DNA of 5,509 nucleotides, taken from contig JAUHZH010000173.1 of assembly GCA_030426065.1 (NCBI GenBank), forward strand, positions 1 through 5,509. Reading direction: 5' to 3'. The notes under the pieces were generated by a model that was not told the origin of the DNA, did not search any database, and saw nothing but the letters and a program-made list of their open reading frames with translations. This document shows, in pieces, positions 1 to 5,509 of the stretch. The position numbers were made by a program, and so were the translations under genes. This DNA is from Gammaproteobacteria bacterium. Its GTDB lineage: Bacteria; Pseudomonadota; Gammaproteobacteria; Xanthomonadales; Marinicellaceae. Numbering within the stretch: the first letter of the stretch is position 1; each line of letters opens with the position of its first letter.

Positions 1-389
1 CCATCAGCCATTACAACGACCGTTTCAGTCAAAACAGCAAAGACCTGGACAGCTACTATGGTCAACTTGATCAAGGCAACATACCCATCATCAAAGGTTA
101 TGTCCTCGATGAAGATGATCAAATTCGCAGGGATGTGATTCAATCATTGAGCTGTCATTTCCATATTGACAAACATGAGATCAACCAAATTCACGGCATT
201 CATTTTGACGATTACTTTGCTCATGAAATACAAGAATTGACCTACATGCAAAAAGACGGACTGTTGATTTCTGACTCACATGTCATCACAGTCACCAACA
301 AAGGGCGATTGCTGATCAGAAACCTATGCATGGTGTTCGATCGTCATTTGCGACAACAAAATCAAACAAGGTATTCAAAAGTCATCTGA
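1..389 (+). CDS. hemN: Oxygen-independent coproporphyrinogen III oxidase, C-terminal part (5' end outside window)
   Basis: HemN is a cytoplasmic radical-SAM enzyme that oxidatively decarboxylates coproporphyrinogen III to protoporphyrinogen IX without oxygen, in haem biosynthesis. Only the last 128 residues are visible, read from base 3 and ending at TGA 387-389; bases 1-2 finish an earlier codon. The stretch matches the E. coli HemN C-terminus from memory. It opens with ISHYNDRFSQN, has IRRDVIQSL at visible residues 41-49, and ends with KGRLLIRNLCMVFD (about 100-113), LRQ and a terminal RYSKVI. This C-terminal domain separates true HemN from the shorter HemW-like paralogues. The radical-SAM CxxxCxxC cluster site lies upstream and cannot be checked. 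E. coli HemN is 457 residues, so roughly 70% of the gene is missing by window truncation, not by mutation. A GTG at 135 is an internal valine codon, not a start. Haem genes of this type are often controlled by FNR/Anr, but the promoter is not in view. Confidence 0.95.
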   Translation, partial: ISHYNDRFSQNSKDLDSYYGQLDQGNIPIIKGYVLDEDDQIRRDVIQSLSCHFHIDKHEINQIHGIHFDDYFAHEIQELTYMQKDGLLISDSHVITVTNKGRLLIRNLCMVFDRHLRQQNQTRYSKVI

Positions 390-395
390 GGGCTC

Positions 396-438
396 AAAAG
401 CAACCCAAACAAGCTTTTAATTGGGCCGAGGGTGCTTT
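396..438 (+). other. Weak hairpin(s) after hemN, possible terminator
   Basis: Seven bases after the hemN stop, AAAGCA (397-402) and CCC (404-406) can pair with GGG (430-432) and TGCTTT (433-438), with one bulged A. Two competing pairings exist: AAAAGC (396-401) with GCTTTT (413-418), and CCCAA (404-408) with TTGGG (421-425). None is followed directly by a clean T-run; the nearest is TTTTT at 466-470. It may end hemN transcription or process its 3' end, but the stem is imperfect and AT-rich, so a standard intrinsic terminator is not supported. Confidence 0.25.
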
Positions 439-465
439 GAATCCAGGCAATGTGACACAGTTCTC

Positions 466-494
466 TTTTTATCCGATTGATAAAACAACATAAT
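466..494 (+). promoter_or_regulatory. Candidate sigma-70 promoter for the protease gene
   Basis: CATAAT at 489-494 matches five of six bases of the TATAAT -10 consensus. A poor -35 candidate, TTTTTA at 466-471, lies 17 bases upstream. Transcription would begin near 501, giving an untranslated leader of about 50 bases before the ATG at 551. The better-looking TTGATA at 477-482 has no acceptable -10 at 16-18 bases. The assignment rests on the -10 alone and on the need for some promoter in a 161-base gap. No clear operator or inverted repeat for a regulator is seen. Confidence 0.25.
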
Positions 495-537
495 GCGAAA
501 CACTGAATGGCGGTATTAGTCATGAATCAAATTAAAA

Positions 538-544
538 AGAGGAG
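538..544 (+). promoter_or_regulatory. Ribosome binding site of the S8 protease gene
   Basis: AGAGGAG, a strong Shine-Dalgarno match, ends six bases before the ATG at 551. It fixes that ATG as the start, which also places a proper signal peptide at the N-terminus. The preceding bases are A/T-rich (ATTAAAAAG), which favours an unstructured initiation region. Confidence 0.8.
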
Positions 545-550
545 TAATCA

Positions 551-2785
551 ATGAAACATTCACCCAAACTCACGTTGTTGACCACCACCTTGTCGCTGTC
601 TGTCGCTTCGGCCCTTTATGCTGATCCAAGCTTTGGCCTGAACGAGGATGGCGCAACTTTGACTGGCGCAATGAACGTGACTTCACAGACTTTGAATCAA
701 TTCCAAGCCAAGGCTCACCCATTGACCCCTGGCATCATCATTAAATACAAAAACGACAAAAGCCTGAAACTACCGACAGATGAAAAAACACGAACGGCTC
801 AATTGTCAAAGACGATGGGGGCCAAGCTTTCATTCAAGCGCCACATGTCTGGAGATGCCGAAGTTTTGAATGTAGAAAGTTTCAATAAATCTGCTCACAC
901 CGACATTCAGGCCTTGGCCGAAGCCATCAATGACTTGCCTGAAGTGGAATTTGCTGAAGTGGACGCTTGGATGGTTGCTTATCGCACGCCAGATGACACT
1001 CAGTACAACCAACAATGGCATTACCATGCAACCACTGCTGGTATGAATTTACCCGCTGCTTGGGATGAAACCACAGGCTCAGGCGCCGTCACAGTGGCTG
1101 TGTTGGATACCGGGTACCGTCCCCACGCTGATTTGGCAGGCAATGTGGTGGGTCAATACGACATGATCTCAAGCACTTCGGTTTCCAACGACGGCAACGG
1201 CAGAGACAGCAATGCCCAGGACCCAGGTGATTGGGTAACGACAAACCAATGTGGTGACAATGACGCCCAAGACAGCTCCTGGCATGGCACGCATGTGGCT
1301 GGAACCATTGCCGCTTTATCAGACAATGGCACAGGTGTTGCCGGTGTCGCCTGGAATGTCAATTTGGTTCCCGTTAGGGTGCTGGGCACCTGCGGTGGCT
1401 CCCTTTCTGACATTGCCGATGGCATCAGGTGGGCAGCAGGATTGAATGTTTCTGGTGTGCCCAGCAACCCCAATCCAGCAGATGTCATCAATATGAGTCT
1501 TGGGTCAAGTGCACCATCGGCCTGTTCTTCCACTTATTCCAGTGCCATCAATGCCGCTGTCAATGCAGGCTCAACCATTGTTGTCGCCGCAGGCAATGAC
1601 AACTCTTCGCAAGGGTACCCACCTGCCAACTGTGCCAATGTCATCTCAGTTGCAGCCACTGCCAATGATGGCGCAAGGGCTTATTATTCAAACTACGGTT
1701 CGACCATCGACATTGCCGCCCCGGGTGGTGACGGTTGTAACCCAACGTCAAACAGCCAACCCACTTCACTGAGTGACTGTGAAGGTGGTGTGTGGGAAGA
1801 AAGCAGGATGATTCTTTCCACTTATAATGCCGGTGCAACCACACCAGGTGCTGATTCATATGATTGGTCACAAGGCACTTCAATGGCAGCCCCTCACATC
1901 GCCGGCTTGGCCGCATTGATGAAATCGGTGAACAGCAACCTCACACCTGCTCAAATCGAACAAATGATCAAAGACAGTGCCGACAGCTTCCCGAACGTGC
2001 CTGACCATCAGTGCACCACATCAAATTGTGGCGCCGGTTTAGCCAACGCACAGGCTGCAGTCGCTTTGGCGTCGGGTGGTGGCGGAGGCAACCCAGGTGA
2101 CAACACATTGTCAAACGGTGTGGCTGAAACCGGTTTATCCGGTGCGGCTCAGTCGGAACAGTTTTTCACACTTGAAGTGCCTGCAGGCGCTTCTGACCTG
2201 AATTTCAGTTTGTCTGGAGGCAGTGGCGATGCCGACCTGTATGTGAAGTTTGGCTCCCAACCCAGCACGTCATCATATGACTGTAGATCTTGGACTGGCA
2301 CCAACAACGAAAATTGCGACATCACAAACGTTCAAACCGGTACTTACCATGTGTTGGTCAGAGGGTACAAAACCTATTCAGGTGCCTCATTGCTGGGCAG
2401 CTTCACTGAAAACAACGGTGGTGGCGGCAACCAGCAAACTTTGTTCCAAAATGGCACCAACGTCAACATCCCTGACAACAACAATTCAGGTGGCACCAGC
2501 ACCATTGATGTCACCAGGACAGGTGACTCTGGATCCATCACCATCAGTTATGAAATCGTCCACACATGGCGCGGTGATTTGAGTGTGAAGGTCTATGCCC
2601 CTTCAGGCGCGTCAGCCACATTGCACGAAAGAACCAACAGCAATGACAGCGCGGACAACTTGAGTGGAACCACCACCTTGAATGCCAGTGGTGTAGAAGC
2701 CAATGGCGAATGGCGCCTGGTGGTTACCGACCATGCCAACCAAGACACCGGCTACATCGACTCTTGGAGCATTGAATTTGAATAA
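551..2785 (+). CDS. Secreted subtilisin-like serine protease (S8) with I9 propeptide, PPC and P domains
   Basis: This is a complete 744-residue extracellular or periplasmic endopeptidase. Residues 1-24 are a Sec signal peptide: positive start MKHSPK, hydrophobic core 7-22, likely cleavage after A24 (LYA|DP) or A21. Residues about 57-145 resemble an inhibitor I9 propeptide (GIIIKYKN at 61-68, ending EVEFAEVDAW), which would chaperone folding and be cleaved off. The S8 catalytic triad is visible as D186 (VAVLDTG), H245 (SWHGTHVAGT) and S444 (GTSMAAPH), with oxyanion-hole N349 (AAGND). The D-H interval is longer than in subtilisin and includes SNDGNGRDS and DPGDW. From memory this resembles extracellular proteases of Xanthomonas and Dichelobacter. 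A pre-peptidase C-terminal (PPC) domain spans about 530-615 (DADLYVKFG), followed by a proprotein-convertase P domain at about 637-744 (TWRGDLSVKVYAPSG, EWRLVVTDHA, SWSIEF). Glycine linkers at 509-513 and 623-626 separate the domains. Ten cysteines, none in the signal peptide, suggest up to five disulfides. Export by type II secretion is likely but not shown. The catalytic domain is bacterial subtilase-like, not kexin-like. The natural substrate is unknown. Confidence 0.95.
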   Translation: MKHSPKLTLLTTTLSLSVASALYADPSFGLNEDGATLTGAMNVTSQTLNQFQAKAHPLTPGIIIKYKNDKSLKLPTDEKTRTAQLSKTMGAKLSFKRHMSGDAEVLNVESFNKSAHTDIQALAEAINDLPEVEFAEVDAWMVAYRTPDDTQYNQQWHYHATTAGMNLPAAWDETTGSGAVTVAVLDTGYRPHADLAGNVVGQYDMISSTSVSNDGNGRDSNAQDPGDWVTTNQCGDNDAQDSSWHGTHVAGTIAALSDNGTGVAGVAWNVNLVPVRVLGTCGGSLSDIADGIRWAAGLNVSGVPSNPNPADVINMSLGSSAPSACSSTYSSAINAAVNAGSTIVVAAGNDNSSQGYPPANCANVISVAATANDGARAYYSNYGSTIDIAAPGGDGCNPTSNSQPTSLSDCEGGVWEESRMILSTYNAGATTPGADSYDWSQGTSMAAPHIAGLAALMKSVNSNLTPAQIEQMIKDSADSFPNVPDHQCTTSNCGAGLANAQAAVALASGGGGGNPGDNTLSNGVAETGLSGAAQSEQFFTLEVPAGASDLNFSLSGGSGDADLYVKFGSQPSTSSYDCRSWTGTNNENCDITNVQTGTYHVLVRGYKTYSGASLLGSFTENNGGGGNQQTLFQNGTNVNIPDNNNSGGTSTIDVTRTGDSGSITISYEIVHTWRGDLSVKVYAPSGASATLHERTNSNDSADNLSGTTTLNASGVEANGEWRLVVTDHANQDTGYIDSWSIEFE
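2075..2432 (+). repeat. Near-identical glycine-linker repeats flanking the PPC domain
   Basis: GGTGGTGGCGG-AGG-CAACC at 2075-2093 and GGTGGTGGCGGCAACC at 2417-2432 are the same sequence apart from one extra glycine codon. Both are in the same reading frame. They encode G509-G513-N514 and G623-G626-N627, which bracket the PPC domain on both sides. The coordinates cover both copies and the PPC-coding segment between them. They look like flexible interdomain linkers. The shared DNA could reflect domain shuffling or simply shared codon preference. Confidence 0.6.
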
Positions 2786-2811
2786 CTGAACGCAGTTTCA
2801 ATAGGTAAACC

Positions 2812-2839
2812 AAAAAACCCAGCAGCCGCTGGGTTTTTT
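2812..2839. terminator. Bidirectional intrinsic terminator between convergent genes
   Basis: A6 (2812-2817), CCCAGC (2818-2823), loop AGCC (2824-2827), GCTGGG (2828-2833) and T6 (2834-2839) form a fully symmetric stem-loop. It has a six-pair GC-rich core extended by six A-T pairs. Read on the plus strand it ends the protease transcript 26 bases after its TAA. Read on the minus strand it gives the same hairpin plus T6, 18 bases after the SNF2 gene's stop. No mismatch is present, so it should work in both directions. Confidence 0.92.
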
Positions 2840-2852
2840 GTCGCTGGGTGAC

Positions 2853-2869
2853 TCAGATCAATGATCTGA
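2853..2869. repeat. Short perfect palindrome across the SNF2 gene stop codon
   Basis: TCAGATCA-A-TGATCTGA has eight-base arms around a single central A at 2861. The minus-strand stop (TGA, 2858-2860) lies inside the left arm, and the last codons of the SNF2 gene (Ser-Asp-His) lie in the rest. As RNA it could fold to seven pairs with a three-base loop. It may be chance, a minor 3'-end hairpin or a protein-binding palindrome; nothing distinguishes these. Confidence 0.5.
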
Positions 2870-5509
2870 TTGACCTATGGGGGCAAATATGGTCTCCCAG
2901 TTTTGGGATTTGAGCAAGGCCGACATGGTTTGTTGTTGGTGCCACATGCCATCGGCCAACTGCTGTTTGTGCTTTTGCATGTTGTGGATTTTTTCTTCTA
3001 CCGTCCCTTTGGTGATCAGTTGATAGACAAAAACCTGTTTGTCCTGACCGATGCGGTGGGCGCGATCTGCCGCTTGCTGCTCAGCCGCTGGGTTCCACCA
3101 GGGATCAAATTGAATCACAGTATCAGCCGCAGTCAGATTCAAACCCGCACCACCGGCTTTCAAACTGATCAAGAACACATCGGCAGCGCCTGACTGGAAA
3201 GCTTCAATCAAACCCGGTCTTTGTGCGCTCGGTGTTTTTCCTGTCAATTTCAATGTGCTGATGCCCTGCCCTTCAAACACGCTTTCTATCAATCCCAGCA
3301 TTTTTGTGAATGAGGAAAACAGCAAAATGCGCCGGCCTTCTTCCACCAAATGTGGCACCACCGTGGTCAGCCAATCCATTTTCACTGAACTGGTTTGCTG
3401 GGTGGCGTCCAAATTCAACAAAGCCGGGTGACAACACACTTGGCGCAAACGCAACAAAGCATTGCTCACCACCATGGTTTGGTTGCGCTGAGAAGCCCTC
3501 TGTATTTCTTCACTCATCGACAAGCGGATGCTTTCATAAACATTGGCCTGTTCTTCTCCCAATGACAATTGGGTCACCATCTCCATTTTATCGGGCAACT
3601 CTTTGGCCACTTGGTCTTTGCGACGTCGCAACATCAAAGGCCCCACTCGCTGTTTCAAAGCTTGCAAACGATCTGGGTCTTTGTCTTTTTCAATCGGCCA
3701 TTGATACAGTTGTTGAAACTGAAGGTGGGTACCCAAAAAACCAGGCATCAAGAAGTCAAACAAAGACCACAATTCGCCCAAATGATTTTCAATTGGGGTG
3801 CCAGACAAACACAACCGTTGCTGGGCTTTGAGTTTTTTCACCACTTTGGCATTCAAGGTTTTGTGGTTTTTGATGGCTTGGGCTTCATCCAGTATCAACC
3901 CATGCCAAGTGATGTCATCATAATGTTTGTGGTCTCTGGCCAAAGTACCGTAACTGGTGACCACCAAATCATATGCACAGATGTCCTCAAGATTTTCCAG
4001 TCGGTCCTTCCCAACCATCAACAAGGTTTTCAGCGCCGGTGTGAACGATTCGGCCTCTGAAAGCCAATTCCCCAACAAACTGGTGGGCGCCACCACCAAA
4101 CAAGGCGCCTTCATTGCACCTGAGTGCTTCTCAGTCAGTACATGCGCCAAGGTTTGTAATGTTTTACCCAAACCCATGTCATCGGCCAATACGCCGCCCA
4201 ATCCATGTTGCTTGAGGAATTGCAACCAAGCCAAACCGGTCGACTGGTAATCACGCAGTGTGGCTTGTAACCCTTTGGGCGCTTTCACCTGAGGCAAACC
4301 ATGAACCGCTTTGAGTGCAAATGCTTTCTTTTTCAATTCAGCATCACCCAACCAGTCACGCTGTGTCGGCATGTGCTCAGATTCCAACTGCTGCATGCGC
4401 ACCAAATGTTGTTTTTGCAGGCGCAACTGACCGGTTTCAGTCAGGTTTTTGGGTTGATACAACTCCGTCAAGGTTTGGATGATGTGTTGCACGGTTTCAT
4501 GCTCAATGCCCACATGCTGGCCATTATCCAAGCGCAAAGTGACGCGGTTTTGATCCTGATTCCAATCACCAGATTTCAAAGCCTTGACCAAATATGGCAG
4601 TAAATTAACCCGCTCACCATCGACCCGCACGCCCAACTCCAAATCAAACCAATTGGCATCACTGGCGTTGTTGATGGCGACGAACCAATCATCACTGACG
4701 GTCCGATTCAAGTGGAACCCTGAATCAAACACAACTTCCCAACCGGCTTTCTTTAAAGCCAAAATCATAGGCGCCATGGCCGTGATTTCTTGCCCAATGT
4801 GGCGGTCATTGACAGCAAAATGTTGTGCCACTGGCGGTTCGAAACTGGCGTGTATGGAAGGCAGCTTTTCAATTTGGCTCATCCAAGCAGCCACTTCATC
4901 CAACACAGCTTCAGGCAATTTCTGACTGGGGTTCAACAAGTCATCCAAGTCAAAAGCCACACCACCTTGATCAAAAGTCACCGCCGCCCAATGAAAGCGC
5001 AATGCCTGCATCGGCCAATCGAAGTGGTGTTCGTGACTTTTGATGGTCAAAACGGGGGTGATGGCTGCATCACTTGAAAGCCGCACTTTGGGGTGGTTTT
5101 TGGTGACGATTGATTCGATGCAATGGCGGTTGTGATCGATGTGCCAGTTCTGAATCAGACACTCACCTTGGCTGTTTTCTACCGAATGTGTGGTGAGCGA
5201 TGGCCTGTATGCCGCACGCCATTTCATTCGCTGGGTGGCCAGCAGCAAACGCAGCAAATCATCATCACCATCTTTCAATGTGAACTGTTGTGATTTGACC
5301 AGACCCCGCTTGTGCATGGCATGGAAAATGGCTTGGTCTGTCACGCTCAGGAATTTGGGTTTGTTCTTGCGGTTGAGTAAACTGCTGTCGATGTCTGACT
5401 TGATTTGGAATTGATCGTCTTGATTCAAATAGGCTTTGTGAATCGAAACCAACCACTCGCCGTCATCATTTTGATTCAACAAATACAACACCCGATGTCT
5501 GGCCATGTT
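2858..5509 (-). CDS. SWI2/SNF2-family helicase-like ATPase, probably N-terminally incomplete in this window
   Basis: This is a cytoplasmic double-stranded nucleic acid translocase of superfamily 2 that uses ATP to remodel protein-nucleic acid complexes; its bacterial role is not established. Counting from the ATG at 5504-5506, 882 residues are visible. The ATPase core starts near 410. Motif I is ADDMGLGKTLQ (441-451, Walker lysine K448), Ia is VVAPTSLLGNW (471-481), II is LILDEAQAIKN (537-547, DEAQ box), and III is LSGTPIENHLGELW (567-580). The second RecA lobe has IV ILLFSSF (727-733), V SLKAGGAGLNLTAAD (781-795) with QFDPWWNPA, and VI QAADRAHRIGQ (811-821) with arginine fingers R815 and R818. 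All core motifs are intact. Residues 1-400 are a long accessory region as in bacterial SNF2 proteins. Many relatives carry a SWIM zinc finger upstream of the LYLLN-like segment seen at residues 7-11. The frame stays open through AAC at 5507-5509, so the true start probably lies beyond the right edge. No ribosome binding site can be seen. It is convergent with the protease gene and shares its terminator. RapA is a related alternative name, but the N-terminal region does not look like RapA. Confidence 0.93.
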   Translation of the reverse strand, partial: NMARHRVLYLLNQNDDGEWLVSIHKAYLNQDDQFQIKSDIDSSLLNRKNKPKFLSVTDQAIFHAMHKRGLVKSQQFTLKDGDDDLLRLLLATQRMKWRAAYRPSLTTHSVENSQGECLIQNWHIDHNRHCIESIVTKNHPKVRLSSDAAITPVLTIKSHEHHFDWPMQALRFHWAAVTFDQGGVAFDLDDLLNPSQKLPEAVLDEVAAWMSQIEKLPSIHASFEPPVAQHFAVNDRHIGQEITAMAPMILALKKAGWEVVFDSGFHLNRTVSDDWFVAINNASDANWFDLELGVRVDGERVNLLPYLVKALKSGDWNQDQNRVTLRLDNGQHVGIEHETVQHIIQTLTELYQPKNLTETGQLRLQKQHLVRMQQLESEHMPTQRDWLGDAELKKKAFALKAVHGLPQVKAPKGLQATLRDYQSTGLAWLQFLKQHGLGGVLADDMGLGKTLQTLAHVLTEKHSGAMKAPCLVVAPTSLLGNWLSEAESFTPALKTLLMVGKDRLENLEDICAYDLVVTSYGTLARDHKHYDDITWHGLILDEAQAIKNHKTLNAKVVKKLKAQQRLCLSGTPIENHLGELWSLFDFLMPGFLGTHLQFQQLYQWPIEKDKDPDRLQALKQRVGPLMLRRRKDQVAKELPDKMEMVTQLSLGEEQANVYESIRLSMSEEIQRASQRNQTMVVSNALLRLRQVCCHPALLNLDATQQTSSVKMDWLTTVVPHLVEEGRRILLFSSFTKMLGLIESVFEGQGISTLKLTGKTPSAQRPGLIEAFQSGAADVFLISLKAGGAGLNLTAADTVIQFDPWWNPAAEQQAADRAHRIGQDKQVFVYQLITKGTVEEKIHNMQKHKQQLADGMWHQQQTMSALLKSQNWETIFAPIGQSDH

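Noticed and set aside
135..389. A separate 84-residue small protein starting at GTG 135
   Set aside because: The frame is open to the left edge and the translation upstream continues the HemN match, so this is the tail of hemN, not a small gene.
477..482. TTGATA as a -35 element
   Set aside because: No -10-like hexamer lies 16-18 bases downstream.
390..550. Possible small RNA or riboswitch in the gap before the protease
   Set aside because: No strong, GC-rich or family-typical structure is visible. Only weak AT-rich hairpins occur.
1153..1533. 126-residue open frame on the minus strand inside the protease gene
   Set aside because: It lies wholly opposite a clearly coding S8 catalytic region, has no recognisable domain and is Pro/Leu-rich as expected for an antisense shadow.
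3310..4060. Overlapping plus-strand open frames of 173 and 163 residues opposite the SNF2 gene
   Set aside because: They overlap each other in different frames and sit opposite intact helicase motifs. The translations show no family features.
551..5509. A protease plus SNF2 helicase pair as a defence island
   Set aside because: The genes are convergent with a shared terminator rather than an operon. The protease has a signal peptide and acts outside the cytoplasm, and no nuclease, methylase or mobile-element gene is present.

Overview
The window reads as chromosomal DNA of a gammaproteobacterium. The evidence is a class-typical HemN C-terminus that aligns from memory with the E. coli protein, a Sec-exported S8 protease of a type common in marine and soil gammaproteobacteria, and a bacterial SWI2/SNF2-family ATPase. 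Genus cannot be fixed from the sequence. A Marinicella-, Kangiella- or Alteromonas-like organism would fit, but that is a guess. I see no tRNA, rRNA, insertion sequence, CRISPR array, phage gene or attachment site.

Layout from left to right: (1) 1-389, plus strand, the last 128 codons of hemN (oxygen-independent coproporphyrinogen III oxidase), with its 5' part outside the window. (2) 390-550, a 161-base gap with a weak hairpin just after hemN, a possible promoter and a strong ribosome binding site. (3) 551-2785, plus strand, a complete 744-residue secreted subtilisin-like protease with signal peptide, I9-type propeptide, S8 catalytic domain, PPC domain and P domain. (4) 2786-2857, a short convergent gap dominated by a near-perfect bidirectional terminator, with a small palindrome lying across the neighbouring stop codon. 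(5) 2858 to the right edge, minus strand, an SNF2-family helicase-like ATPase with all core motifs intact. Its true start is probably beyond the right edge.

The three genes do not form an obvious pathway. hemN belongs to haem synthesis, the protease acts outside the cytoplasm and probably in nutrient acquisition, and the SNF2 protein acts on nucleic acid or nucleoprotein in the cytoplasm. The protease appears to be its own transcription unit, closed by the terminator it shares with the convergent SNF2 gene.

I do not find a convincing undescribed system here. The observations most worth a second look are the protease's five-part architecture with repeated glycine linkers around the PPC domain, the shared terminator with a duplicated arm, and the probable missing N-terminus of the SNF2 protein.
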